64,000 nt of DNA from CAYVVD01 sp964454975 (GTDB lineage Bacteria; Bacteroidota; Ignavibacteria; Kapaibacteriales; UBA2268): positions 7,736 through 71,735 of the forward strand of contig CAYVVD010000018.1 of the NCBI GenBank assembly GCA_964454975.1. The letters are read 5' to 3'. The notes beneath the pieces were generated by a model. The model had not been told where the DNA came from, searched no databases, and worked only from the letters and a program-made list of their open reading frames with translations. Of the stretch, positions 47,348-58,600 are shown piece after piece (the stretch's first letter is position 1; the number at the start of each line of letters is the position of its first letter). The translations under genes and the position numbers were made by a program.

Positions 47348-49885
47348 TTATTTCATTTTAACAAAGGGTATGTTCTCATAAACACCGTTATGGGAAATTA
47401 TGATAAAATAGACTCCATCATCTACTGAAGAACAGTCCCACTCCAAAATCGCTGAATTTGTACTTTTGGATATAATATTTATTTCAGTGCTTTCTGCAAT
47501 CCTTTCGCCGTAAATATTAAAAACTCCTTCAATAGCGAAGTTAAGGTTGAAGCTATTCCATAGTACAAGTGTTTTAACAGTTTCTTTAGCTGGTACTGGA
47601 TACGGAGGGAAAGCATAGAAACTATCGGTATGGTAAATCTTTTCGATTGAATAATCATCTGTGCCGGTTGATAATTGAACACCATCTATTCTTACCCTAT
47701 ACCAATCCAGTGTTCTTTTATCGTCAGAAAACTTGGCAAGCAAAGTGTTATTTTTGAATAGTAGCTTTTGAAACGTAGGTAACCCATAATCTCATACAGT
47801 ATCTTCCTATTTTGTTAAGTCTCCTCTATTTGAGTTTTTAATGAATATATCCTGCCCCATGATAAAGAATCTATCGCTTATGCAAACAAGTTTTAAATCA
47901 CGGTATTTACTTTCATCCCATTGGTAAATCGTATCAAGAGAATTATTTTCCTTTTTATATAAAAATATTCTTCCGGGCGACGATGAAACAAAAAATGGAG
48001 AGTCATTGTTATGTTCATAAACCTGAGTTATTTTGTATTCACCGTTGATTGTTATCAATGGTTCCCACGTTATCCCTCCATCAATTGATTTGCGAATCTC
48101 GAAACCATTTTCAAATTGAAAGTCTGGAGCAAGTTTGAATAATGTAACTAAGCAATAGAGATTCGCGAGGTTTTCTCCAAAAATATGCTCAATTTTTAGT
48201 TCAGGAAATTTTGTAAGAAAGTCCCTTACCCGTAAATTTTAATTTGAGATATTTTGGTAATCAGTTTTAATTTTATGTAAATAAGATGAATAGCTGTTAT
48301 CAACGAAAGTTGCGAAGATATAGTTGCCTTCTGTATCCAATACATTTGAATAACTAATATCTTTTGTTCCAACAACCACTTGGTTTAACAGCAAAGAGAT
48401 AAATTCAAAAGATTTGCCAAAGTCTGATGAATAGGCGAAATTATTATCTATTAAGATTGTTTGTAATGAATCTATTTGAGTAAAACCATCCTTTGGACCT
48501 GTGAAAAACCCTTCTCCATCGCTATTAACATAAAATATGGGTGTAGAAATAAACCCTTTGTAATCGTTTCCAATATTTTCATTGGAGTGAATTGGTTGAA
48601 ATGTTGTGCCAGAATTTGTTATTGACATAATTACACCGGCATTAGAAACATAATATCTGTAATCATTAATCATAAAAACCGGTTCTCCGGGTTCAGTATT
48701 GATAATATCATAATAAGTCCCTGGATACATTGATCTAACTTCCCAATTATTGCCTTTGTCAGTTGTACTAATAATTGTTTTATCACTACCAATTAAATGT
48801 ATTGAATTTTCACCTGCTTTAACTAACAAGTTATTCGTGAACAATGGATTCCCAATTAGTTCACTTGTGTAATTTTTAATAATATCTCTAAAATAGTCTC
48901 TATTAGTATTGTGATTATCCACTTGTAAATTATATGTGTCCATGTTTAGGCTATTACCGAAAGGAATGAATCTTTTCCCGGAATTATCAATTTTGAAAAA
49001 TAACACGCTATCCACTTTACCATCGAAGAAAGCAACTGAAAATATATCATCACCAATTATGCTTGAGTTTTTTATTATTTCGTATTTCAATTCCTCTTTG
49101 TTCGACTCAATTAATAGTTCCAGTTTCTTGAAATTTTCCAAAAAATAGAGATTATACGTGTCAATTTCACCTGTGTCAAACTCCACCTTATTATAAATCT
49201 TGAGCAGTGGTTTTCCATGATAATTCTGGATATTTCTTATTTTACAATCATTACATTCCATCAAGAGATTTAAACTCAGCGTATCTTTAAATCCAAGAGT
49301 ATCATCAAGTATGAGTATCTTCTCATACACATCTTCCGGCTCATTCCAAGATGAAGGAAGAATTAAGTTGTTATTTATAAACTCAAAGGGCTTTTGAATC
49401 AGGATATTTGTAATAGGACTATAACTAACTTCTTGCAAGTTTGAATCAGAGTATTCATTTATAAATTCCAGTTTATAGTTAAAGCACAGAATCTTCTTCA
49501 GTGTCCTTATATAAATGTAATTATCACCTGCTGCTATAGAAATAAAAGCGTCGTATTCTTCCAATTCGTGTTGGCGATATTCCCAACTTTTACCTCCGTC
49601 TGGCGAACGAATAATAATCCCATTATCAATAATTCCCCAAGGAATCCCATCTTTAAGAACAATTTTATATATTTTCCCATAATCCTGAGTTGAATTCTGC
49701 TCCCAGGTTTGACCTTTATCGGTTGAAATCAGGTAAGCCCCTTTATCTCCATAAGCGATTACATTGCCGTTAATTGAAATGCTACCATAAAATTTGATAT
49801 TCAAAGGGAAAACTTCAAAATCTTCGCTTAGGGATACCTTTGGTATCAAAATGGATAAGAAGAATATGGTAATTATTCTCAACAT
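47348..49885 (-). pseudogene. T9SS-sorted BNR/beta-propeller-like protein broken by three in-frame stops
   Basis: A single frame of 846 codons runs from ATG 49885 (signal peptide MLRIITIFFLSILIPKVSLS) to the stop at 47348. It carries BNR-like strands (ISTDKGQTWEQNS, RSPDGGKSWEYRQ, ISTTDKGNNWEVRS, RKSIDGGITWEPL) and a T9SS-type tail (FPPYPVPAKETVK ... FNIYGERIAES ... VDDGVYFIIIS). The frame is interrupted by TAA at 48239-48241, TAG at 47807-47809 and TGA at 47792-47794. Protein-like sequence continues in the same frame after each, with no indel. It is most simply a recently inactivated gene, or a region with base errors in the draft. Confidence 0.8.
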
Positions 49886-50240
49886 TCTAAATTTAAAAAG
49901 TATTTTAAAGTAGAGGCAGTCTTCTAACTGCCCCCCCTCCCTCGGGGAGAAACATGTGGTATATTCCAAACAATGCAATTGTTATTAATCTATTTAACCT
50001 TTTCATTAATCTGCCTCGAAAAAATGAGGAAAACCCGCATACCACAAATGAATGCTGACACTTGATTTATAAAATATCTAATCTTTAATTCAAGTTAATG
50101 TATGAAAAGATTTTAAGTTTTAAAAACGAGACTTTCAATTAAATTCCAAATAAACCTTTTTAATCTTTTCAAATAGAATTCATCAATAGCAGCCTTTTTA
50201 TTAATTTTCGTCTTTGGAAGAAACAAATTGAGGAATAAGC
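49886..50240. other. Intergenic region with hairpins
   Basis: No gene is supported. Near the left end a hairpin GGCAGT/ACTGCC (49915-49932) is followed directly by CCCC/GGGG pairing (49934-49947). Neither has a T-tract in the needed place. The right part should carry the promoter of the YqeY-mutS2 genes. Confidence 0.45.
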
Positions 50241-50696
50241 ATGAACCTTGAAGCAAAAATAAACGAAGAGCTAAAGCAATCGCTGAAAAGCGGGAACAAA
50301 GTTCGTACTGAAACCCTGCGCTCCCTGAGGGCATCAATCATCGAATTCAACAAGAGTGGTGCCGGAAGAGAAATGAATGACGACGACGAACTGAAGATTC
50401 TCAACTCTAATGCCAAAAAGCGCAGGGATGCAATTGATATGTATAAACAGGGTGGCAGGAGAGAACTGGCAGAAAAAGAAGAGCATGAGCTTGCTATTAT
50501 TGAGGAGTTTCTTCCAAAGCAACTTAGCGACGAGGAACTTGAAGCTGAGCTTATGCCAATAATTTCAGATGTTGGAGCCACAGGCCATTCTGATTTGGGC
50601 AAGGTAATGGGAGCCGCAATGAAATCTCTGAAGGGAAAAGCTGATGGAAACAGGGTCCAGACTATGGTCAGAAAGTTAGTAAGTATGATAAAATAA
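50241..50696 (+). CDS. GatB/YqeY domain protein
   Basis: A 151-residue YqeY-like protein. It contains the helical LEAKINEELKQSLKSGNKVRTETLR opening, ELAEKEEHELAIIEEFLPKQLSDEELEAE in the middle, and the C-terminal tail segment GKVMGAAMKSLKGKADGNRVQTMVRKL shared with the GatB tail domain. It may bind tRNA but is not an amidotransferase by itself. GAGG lies 8 bases before the ATG. It sits 21 bases upstream of mutS2 and is probably co-transcribed with it. Confidence 0.92.
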   Translation: MNLEAKINEELKQSLKSGNKVRTETLRSLRASIIEFNKSGAGREMNDDDELKILNSNAKKRRDAIDMYKQGGRRELAEKEEHELAIIEEFLPKQLSDEELEAELMPIISDVGATGHSDLGKVMGAAMKSLKGKADGNRVQTMVRKLVSMIK

Positions 50697-50717
50697 TAAT
50701 TGTAAAAAAAGAATTGA

Positions 50718-53066
50718 ATGGAAGAGAGAGAAAATTTACAAATAGAATCACTAAAGCAAATTGAATTTTTTGATGTTCTAAAGAATATTTCAGGTTATGC
50801 GATTTCTGAACACGGTAAGGAAATTATTTCAAATCTTTTCCCGGATGAGAATCTTGAAAAGGTAAACCTGGAATTGGAATATGTATCCGAGATGATGGAA
50901 GTCATCTCTATGGAAGATAATATACCGTTCGAAGGCCTTTCTGATGTCAGGCAGTTACTTCACAAAGCTAAAATTCAAAATTCAGTATTGGGTGCTGACA
51001 ATTTACTTGAGCTTAAAGAATTCTTCAGGACATCAAGATTAATGTATAATTTCTTCAGCTCGAAAGACGAAGTCTATCCTAACCTAAATGAACTTGTCGG
51101 TGGATTACATAGCAACAAGTTACTCGAAAAACATATTGATGACGCCATTGATGAAACAGGTGATATCAAGGATACGGCAACAAGAGAGCTGTTCCGTATC
51201 AGGAAGGACATAAACGTAAAATCAGCCCGGCTCCGGAGCCGCATTGATAAAATCATAAAAAAATCTGCAGAAAACGATATAGTACAGGAAGAGTTTGTAA
51301 CAATTCGCGAAGGCAGGTTTGTCTTACCTGTTAAAAGCGGCCACAAGAATCACTTCCCGGGGCTTATACATGGATCGTCAGCATCAGGAGCTACTGTATT
51401 CATCGAGCCCTCAGAAGTTATTGAAATGAATAACGAAATTGCATTACTTCAAAATGAAGAGAAGAAAGAAATTTACAAGATTTTATTAAACCTAACCGGC
51501 GAAGTTGGCAGGGATGCCGTGGAATTTTTAAGAAGTGAAGGAATTCTGACCCATCTCGATTCAATTCGTGCAAGAGCATTATATGCACTTGAATATGGCG
51601 GTATGAAGCCCGCTTTAAACAACGAAAAATACATCAGGTTAAAAGATATAAGGCACCCATTGCTGGTTAAAAACAAGGGAAGGAAAAATGTAATTCCGCT
51701 TTCAATTGAATTTTCAGGAGAAAAGCTGGGATATCTCATTTCGGGTCCAAATGCAGGGGGAAAAACAGTTGCATTAAAATCAATTGGACTTAATATTACA
51801 ATGGCGCTTAGTGGAATATTTCCCCTTGGAGAATGTAGAACAGATTACAGGGTAGTATATTCATCAATCGGGGATCACCAGTCTATCGAAAATGACCTGA
51901 GCACATTCAGTTCGCAAATGCACCAACTAAGAAAGATCCTTTCAAATTGCGACGCCTCCTCGCTCGTACTTGCTGATGAAATTGGTTCAGGGACCGATCC
52001 CCAGGAAGGCGGGGCTTTAGCGGCATCTATTCTTGAAAGTTTTATTAATGTGAAGTTGTTTTTTATTGCCACAACCCACCAGTCTTCACTCAAAACCTTT
52101 GCACTGAACAGGAAAGAAATCGAAAATGCATCCCTCGAATTTGACGAAAAGCGTTTAATGCCTACATATCACTTCCTTGCAGGAATCCCCGGTAACAGCT
52201 ATGCCTTTTTCTTAGCAAGGAATATCGGTTTATCAGACCATGTACTTGAAAGAGCAGAAGATTACATTGGAGAGAAACAGAAAGAACTTGAAGAGGGAAT
52301 CAACGTACTGCAAAAGTATAAAGGTGAAATTTCCAGATTACGCAGAGAAGCCGAAGAATACAAGACCCGTGCTGAAGATTTACTGGAAAAATACAAAGCT
52401 AAATATGGAAAAATCCAGGAAAGGCGTGAGGATATAATATCCGAAGCCAAGCTGGAGGCCAGGAACCTTTTGAAAGATGCCAATAAACTAATTGAGAAAG
52501 CAATCAGGGAAGTTCGCGAAGAGAAACGTGCAATAAAAGAAATAAAAACAGAATTCGAAGAAGAGAAGAAAAAGATAGCAAAAGAACAACCTAAACCCGG
52601 AAAAGTTGAAATTATTTCAAAAGATGCGGAGATTGTTGTTGGAAGTATTGTAAACATTCGTGATACAAGTGGTGTCGGGACAGTACTTGAAATCAACGAA
52701 AAAAACTCAAATGCACTTGTTGAAGCAAATGGATTAAAATTCAGACTTCCAATAAGCCAGCTTCACCTTACAGATAAAAAACCGGAATCCAAAAAACATT
52801 CAACAGCCGATTATATTCAGTTTAATGCTAGTTCTCGTATTGATGTAAGAGGTTACCGGGCTGATGAAGCCGTCAGAAATGTTGACAATTTTATTTCTGA
52901 AGCGCTTGCTGGTGGCATAAACCACCTGACTATAGTACATGGCAAGGGGACAGGCAGCCTGCGAAATGCAATCCAGGAATTCCTCAAATACCATCATCAT
53001 GTAGTAAAATTTAGAAATGGTGAATTAGTCGAAGGCGGAGATGGTGTAACTATTGTTGAGCTTTAG
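50718..53066 (+). CDS. mutS2: Endonuclease MutS2
   Basis: A 782-residue MutS2 protein. The N-terminal helical core is followed by the ATPase domain with Walker A SGPNAGGKTVALKS and LADEIGSGTDPQEGGALAAS. A long charged coiled coil (about 515-635) follows, with a C-terminal Smr nuclease domain (about 705-782) carrying DVRGYRADEA and VHGKGTGSLRNAIQEFL. MutS2 restrains recombination or acts on branched DNA and collided ribosomes, depending on the species. The first Smr motif has ID in place of LD but is otherwise complete. Its end overlaps the convergent kinase gene by 17 bases. Confidence 0.95.
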   Translation: MEERENLQIESLKQIEFFDVLKNISGYAISEHGKEIISNLFPDENLEKVNLELEYVSEMMEVISMEDNIPFEGLSDVRQLLHKAKIQNSVLGADNLLELKEFFRTSRLMYNFFSSKDEVYPNLNELVGGLHSNKLLEKHIDDAIDETGDIKDTATRELFRIRKDINVKSARLRSRIDKIIKKSAENDIVQEEFVTIREGRFVLPVKSGHKNHFPGLIHGSSASGATVFIEPSEVIEMNNEIALLQNEEKKEIYKILLNLTGEVGRDAVEFLRSEGILTHLDSIRARALYALEYGGMKPALNNEKYIRLKDIRHPLLVKNKGRKNVIPLSIEFSGEKLGYLISGPNAGGKTVALKSIGLNITMALSGIFPLGECRTDYRVVYSSIGDHQSIENDLSTFSSQMHQLRKILSNCDASSLVLADEIGSGTDPQEGGALAASILESFINVKLFFIATTHQSSLKTFALNRKEIENASLEFDEKRLMPTYHFLAGIPGNSYAFFLARNIGLSDHVLERAEDYIGEKQKELEEGINVLQKYKGEISRLRREAEEYKTRAEDLLEKYKAKYGKIQERREDIISEAKLEARNLLKDANKLIEKAIREVREEKRAIKEIKTEFEEEKKKIAKEQPKPGKVEIISKDAEIVVGSIVNIRDTSGVGTVLEINEKNSNALVEANGLKFRLPISQLHLTDKKPESKKHSTADYIQFNASSRIDVRGYRADEAVRNVDNFISEALAGGINHLTIVHGKGTGSLRNAIQEFLKYHHHVVKFRNGELVEGGDGVTIVEL

Positions 53067-54204
53067 GCAAAGTAAATGAGAATTTAGTGCCTTTGCCCGG
53101 TTCGCTTTCCACGGTAATAATTCCACATTGTTTTTCGACAAGTTCCTTGCAAAGTATTAATCCAAGCCCTGTACCCGATTCTTTCTTTGTTCCTGGTGTA
53201 GAATGTTTCACGTCAAGCTTGAATAGTTTTTGCGTCACTTCTTCAGTCATTCCGATACCGGTGTCTTCCACAGTGACATGAATAATGTTATCTTCTTCAA
53301 TAGCAGAAACTGTAATATTATCACCGGGATTAGAAAACTTAACTGCATTTGAAACAAGGTTTCTAAGCACTGTGCTTAGCATATTTGAATCAGCATAAGC
53401 GTTAATTTCTTCAGACACTTCATTATAAAGGGATATTTCCTTTTCATTAGCTGCTGTGGTAATCAACTCGAAATTCAGGCTGACAACATCTGCGATTTTT
53501 AAGTATTGCGGGTTATATTCCATCCTTCCCATTTGTGCACGTGACCAGTTTAATAGATTTTCAAGGAATTCAAACAAACTGTTTGCCGCTTTGTGCATAG
53601 TTTTAGCGACCCTTGCAATCTCCCCAGGTTCAAGCTGGGCATATTCCGTTGAAAGCAATTCCGAAAGTCCTAGAAATCCGCTGAAGGGGCCACGTAAATC
53701 ATGTGCAATTATCGAAAAGAATTTATCTTTTGTGGCAAGTGTATTCTTTAATTCTTCGCTTGTTTCTTCGAGCCTTTTGTTAAATTCAATAATTTTATCG
53801 GTGGCTAATTTTAAACTAAGGTGTGTATTCACCCTTGTTACAAGTTCAAGGGCATTAAAAGGCTTAGTCAAGTAATCTACTGCCCCAACTTGTAATCCCT
53901 TAATCACATCCTCTGTTTCAGACATTCCGGAAAGGAAAATAACCGGGATGTTCTTAGAATTTTCATCTTTTTTAAGGATTTCACATACCTCGAAGCCTGT
54001 CATCTCCGGCATCATAATATCGAGAAGAATAAGGTCAGGTTTTACATTTTCAACAACTTTAAGGGCTTGCTTTCCGTTAGAAGCGAATGATATCCTGTAT
54101 CCTTCATTATTCAAAATGTTGCTTAAAACCTGAAGGTTGCGTGGGACATCATCCACAATTAGTATTAACGGGGCTTTCCCTGAATTTGATTTTTCAGCTT
54201 CCAT
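53050..54204 (-). CDS. Hybrid response-regulator/sensor histidine kinase
   Basis: A 384-residue cytosolic protein. The N-terminal receiver domain (about 12-130) has phosphoacceptor Asp62 in LILLDIMMPEMTG. A short coiled coil leads to a HisKA dimerisation domain with His168 in FFSIIAHDLRGPFSG, and the HATPase domain (about 260-382) shows the N box NLVSNAVKFS, DTGIGM and GTGLGLILCK. There is no membrane segment or sensor domain, so input may arrive by phosphotransfer to the receiver. No partner regulator lies beside it. Confidence 0.94.
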   Translation of the reverse strand: MEAEKSNSGKAPLILIVDDVPRNLQVLSNILNNEGYRISFASNGKQALKVVENVKPDLILLDIMMPEMTGFEVCEILKKDENSKNIPVIFLSGMSETEDVIKGLQVGAVDYLTKPFNALELVTRVNTHLSLKLATDKIIEFNKRLEETSEELKNTLATKDKFFSIIAHDLRGPFSGFLGLSELLSTEYAQLEPGEIARVAKTMHKAANSLFEFLENLLNWSRAQMGRMEYNPQYLKIADVVSLNFELITTAANEKEISLYNEVSEEINAYADSNMLSTVLRNLVSNAVKFSNPGDNITVSAIEEDNIIHVTVEDTGIGMTEEVTQKLFKLDVKHSTPGTKKESGTGLGLILCKELVEKQCGIITVESEPGKGTKFSFTLPKAQQ

Positions 54205-54256
54205 AATCAGTTTAGGAAATGATCACTAAAGAAACCCTTGTCAAGTTTCTTGCTTG

Positions 54257-54343
54257 CGGAAAGGGTGGGATTCGAACCCACGGTACCCTTGCAGGTACAC
54301 ACGCTTTCCAGGCGTGCCAGTTAAGCCACTCCTGCACCTTTCC
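54257..54343 (-). tRNA. tRNA-Ser(GGA)
   Basis: On the minus strand the acceptor stem GGAAAGG (from 54343) pairs with CCTTTCC, followed by discriminator G at 54257. The anticodon stem-loop CGCCTGGAAAGCG shows anticodon GGA. A long variable arm (TGTACCTGCAAGGGTACC) marks a class II tRNA, and the T-loop reads GGGTTCGAATCCC. CCA is not encoded. The total is 87 bases. Confidence 0.96.
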
Positions 54344-54462
54344 ATCTCGCAATAAAATGTAAACTTATAAAATTTACATAACTTATTCAAAGAGTGAATA
54401 ACGGCACATAAAGAGAATTTATGTGTTTTAATCTTCTTATATTTGTAATTCGTACTAAATTA

Positions 54463-55539
54463 ATGAATGAATCCATAGAAAATAAAATAATTAATCGTAG
54501 AGGTTTTCTTGGGATGACCGGGCTTGCACTTGCCACAGTAACCGGTGTTACTCATTCATACACTTCTCAGCAGGATGCTATTTTTGCTAAGTCACAAATC
54601 AAACCAAATGTCATTATCCCTCCTGCTCTTGACAAAGGCTCAAAAGTTGCTATCCTGGCTTCAGCATCTCCTACAAGTATGGGAGAAATAGCAGTTACAT
54701 TAAAATTCCTCAAAAAAAATGGTTTGGAAATTGAAATTGCTGATACTATTAAGAAGAATAAAAACAACCACAGGTATTTCTCTGCACCTGATGAAGAACG
54801 GCTTAATGAATTGAATGAATACCTGAACCGGGATGACATTAACTGCATAATGTTTGCCCGGGGCGGCTATGGAATTATGAGAATTATTGACGGTGTGGAT
54901 TATGATGCAATCATTGCAAAACCCAAAGTAATTCTGGGTTTTAGCGATATATCCCCTCTTCTGCATTTTATTACTCAAAAGACAGGACTTCGAACATTTC
55001 ATGGTCCTGTAGCTTCTGTATCGCTTAATAACTTCTCTTCTGAGCATATCAAAAAAGCAATATTTAAAAATCCGGAGAATAAAATAACCATTAACACTCC
55101 GGGAGCTGTTGTGTATAATGGTGATGATGTATCAGGCAAGTTGAATGGTGGCAACCTGACTATGATTTGCTCAACACTTGGTACTAAGTATGAAATTGAC
55201 ACAAAAGATAGAATCCTCTTCCTGGAGGAAGTTTCCGAGCATCCATATAAAATTGACAGGATGCTGACACAACTGAGGCTTGCCGGTAAGTTAGATGAAA
55301 TAAAAGCATTTGTTTTTGGCTATATGAAAGGCCTGAATTACAGGCGTTCTTTTTACCCGAACAGGTCTTATACAATAAAAGAGGTTATTGAGCAAGTACT
55401 TGTCCCATTGGGCAAGCCTGTTGTACTTGGTTTGCCGTTCGGGCATGTGAAAGATCACTTCACAATACCGGTTGGAGCTAACGCAGAGATAGACAAATCT
55501 GGCAAAACTATGATAATTTACGGTCCGTTTGTAAATTAG
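54463..55539 (+). CDS. Muramoyltetrapeptide (LD-) carboxypeptidase, S66 family, with Tat-like signal
   Basis: A 358-residue serine peptidase that removes the terminal D-alanine from peptidoglycan tetrapeptides. The ATG at 54463 gives MNESIENKIINRRGFLGMTG, a twin-arginine-type signal, before the mature part; the frame is open to an earlier ATG at 54421. S66 motifs are KVAILASASPTS, IMFARGGYGIMRIIDGVDYD, the nucleophile Ser in LGFSDISPLLH, FLEEVSEHPYKIDRML and GLPFGHVKDHFTIPVG. Most LD-carboxypeptidases are cytoplasmic recycling enzymes, so a Tat-exported form is notable. The Tat prediction rests on the signal sequence only. Confidence 0.88.
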   Translation: MNESIENKIINRRGFLGMTGLALATVTGVTHSYTSQQDAIFAKSQIKPNVIIPPALDKGSKVAILASASPTSMGEIAVTLKFLKKNGLEIEIADTIKKNKNNHRYFSAPDEERLNELNEYLNRDDINCIMFARGGYGIMRIIDGVDYDAIIAKPKVILGFSDISPLLHFITQKTGLRTFHGPVASVSLNNFSSEHIKKAIFKNPENKITINTPGAVVYNGDDVSGKLNGGNLTMICSTLGTKYEIDTKDRILFLEEVSEHPYKIDRMLTQLRLAGKLDEIKAFVFGYMKGLNYRRSFYPNRSYTIKEVIEQVLVPLGKPVVLGLPFGHVKDHFTIPVGANAEIDKSGKTMIIYGPFVN

Positions 55540-55629
55540 ATGAAATTTTTTCTCATTTATATTGTTACTTGTTTAAGTAACGGTGTGTATGTTTTGGTTT
55601 TTGATTATTTGAAAGAATGGGGTAGATGA

Positions 55630-58600
55630 ATGGTACGGTTTATTACTGTTTCTTTATTTTGGGTGTTGTTCTGCACTGTTTTATCAGCTCAGACATTTTC
55701 CATATCGGAAATTAATGCCAGTGAATTTCCTAAAATAAAAGCAAGTTTTATTGCTCTCGATGGCAGCGGAAGGTCATACCAGGATCTTACAAAAGACAAC
55801 TTCACTGTCTTGGAGAACAGCCAAAACATGGGGCCAACCTTAGGAGTTGAATGCATCTCGCGTGAAGATGACCCTGAAGTTAGCGTGGTACTGGTTCTGG
55901 ACAAAAGTGGCTCTATGGATACTGATCCTGATGGCATTAGGCGTTGGAACTGGGTTGTTAAAGGAGCTACTTCTTTTATTAACACTCTTAAATTTGTTGG
56001 CAATACTGCAGTTGCTATTACTACATTTGCACGTTTTGCTGATGTTACCTGTCCATTTACTAACGATAAACAGGAATTGCTTGATTCACTGGCAACTGTA
56101 AAAGTTGCAGGAACTACAAGGTATGACGATCCTTTTATTGACCAATCCGCGGGTGTAGTTCCTTTATTAAGGGAAAGGTCAAGCGAATTAAGAAGAATCG
56201 TTGTTTTTCTGACCGATGGCTTGCCTGACAAGGAACCCGAAACCGGGAATATTATTGATTCACTACAGCAAACCAATATCCAGGTTTATTCTATAACGCT
56301 TCAGATGCCTATGAATGATGACCTGAGGAGAATTTCTAAAGAAACAGGTGGAGATGCTTTTGAGGTTTACACTGAAGAAGAGTTGGATGATATTTATAAA
56401 TATATTGCTCTTGATGTTCAGACAAAAACACTTTGCTTCTTGTCCTGGATTTCAGAATATGGATGCGATGAAAGAAGCCGTACCCGCGATGTAAGCATCA
56501 GGTTCAAGAAGGATATAGCAGACCAGACAATTGAGCGCGAATACACTGCCCCGGTTTCAAGCATTGCTGATTTCGAGAAATCAACTAATATCCTCTCATT
56601 TGGTAATCCCGAAATTGGAATTGACGTATTTAATTCTGCTATTTTCATGCCAATCGTAACTGATTTCTACGTTGAGAATGTCAAAACTGAACCCTCAGGA
56701 TACTTTACTGTATCAGACATAAGGATTAATGGGAATTCTGTTTCTCCCCCATTCCGGTTGGATTCCGGAACTAATGTGGAAGTTGAAGTTAAATTCACGC
56801 AAGCAGGTGCAAAACTTTACAGGCAGGCAGCCCTGGTTGTAGAGGGTACTCCATGCCCTCCTCAGGTTACTCTTGTGGGCGGTGCATCTAAAATATTAAT
56901 ACTTGAACCGGAAGACGGGACAGTGTTTTCAGTCTGCGATGAAGTAGATATTATCTGGGCAGGAATTGAACCAAATGTCCCCGTTAATCTGACTTACACT
57001 ACTGACGGCGGTACAACATGGAGACCAATTGCAAGTGGCGCAACAGGTCTCCAATACCGATGGGAACCCCCTGTTGCGGGAGAAACATACCAAATTCGAG
57101 GTGTTGTAGCTTCTCAAAGTGAATACAGGTGGGCAAAATCATTTGGCGGACCTGAAGAAGATGCCGGTTCTTCTATCGTTGTACAAGATAACAATCTATT
57201 TGCATATGTAACGGGCCATTTTGATGGCCTCGCTAATTTTGGAGTAGAGAATAAAGAAAGCGTCAGGCTTAAAGACATATTCGTTATGAAACTCAACACT
57301 GACGGGAATCCTATTTGGGTTGAAGAGGCCGGAGGGCTTGGTGTTGACAGCGCCTCAGGTATTTGTATTGATCCTGCTAACAATGTCTATATTACAGGTA
57401 CAGTCTATAAATCAGCAAAGTTTGGCAGCCTGACTCCTACTATTGAACAGGAAGACCTCCCCTACGCATTTATTGCGAGGTACCCGGAAGGTGGGGGCAA
57501 TCCACGTGTGACGACTCTTGGCGCAAAAGGTGTATATACCGGTTTCAGGTGTTGGGCACAGCGCATCAAATATGTCCATGACGAAACTGATCCGAGGATT
57601 TTCATTCAGGGGCAGTACACAAGCAATATTCAGATAACCCTGCCCGGTGGTAAGCAAATCGGATTGCCAAGGAGGGATAATCCTACTACTTTCACAGCCG
57701 AATACGACATCGACCTGAATATTAAGGATATTTATTTAGGGGGTCCAAATGAAAATTATTCATCAAATGTTGCTATAGACTCTGATGGCAACACATACAG
57801 AACAGGCAAGTTTACCGGAACACAAAATTATGGTATCCATGAGATAACGAGCGATGGTAAAAATGATATCTTTGTAACCAAGTACGGAAGCACACCCGGC
57901 AGCGAGGGATTCAGCGGTGAATTTACCATTGAAGCTCCGGAAATAACCCTTAATCTTGAGACAGCTGACCTCGGACTATGTATCCTCGGTTCTTCCTGCT
58001 CTACTATTTTCCCGGCACTTCTTGAAAACACAGGCGATATTGACCTTGAAATTGAAAGTGTCGAAATCACGGGACTCAACCCCGACGATTTTAGTATTGC
58101 TACAAACCTTGTCGGTGAAATACTTGCGCCGGGTGAAATAGTAAACATAGAGCTTGTTATCACTCCTGATGAAATCGGCCCCCGCAATGCAAAACTTACG
58201 ATTATCCCCGTTTGTGGCGAGATAGCATCTATTGCGCTTTATGGTGAAGGCGTTTGCGAAGGAGAAGCACAGCCGCTTGTTAATATCGGACAGGTAAATG
58301 TGAACATCACTGAAGAGTTTGACGTTGTTTGTATTTTCCGCAACCCTAATGATGCTATACTCGAAGTCAGGCCTGAACTTGTTCCTGACATTTCTGATCC
58401 CGGTGAATTTTGGTTTGTTGGAGGTGCACCCGGCACTATCAACCTGCAACCTGACAGCTGTGTCAGCTTTAGAATTGGCTTTAAACCGAATTTAGCAGGG
58501 ATTAGAACCGTAAAAGTCCTTTATAACCTTGATGAACAGTGCGAATACGTTGAAAGCATCATACAGGGCGAAGGTGTTGATTCTGATATAATCGTTCATT

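Noticed and set aside
47348..48058. Two independent small genes at 47348-47743 and 47807-48058
   Set aside because: Both share one frame with the upstream 48239-49885 coding region and look like parts of one broken T9SS gene; the left one would begin at an internal TTG.
54438..54445. TATATTTG as a promoter of the LD-carboxypeptidase gene
   Set aside because: No matching -33 TTTG at the right distance; AT-rich chance match.
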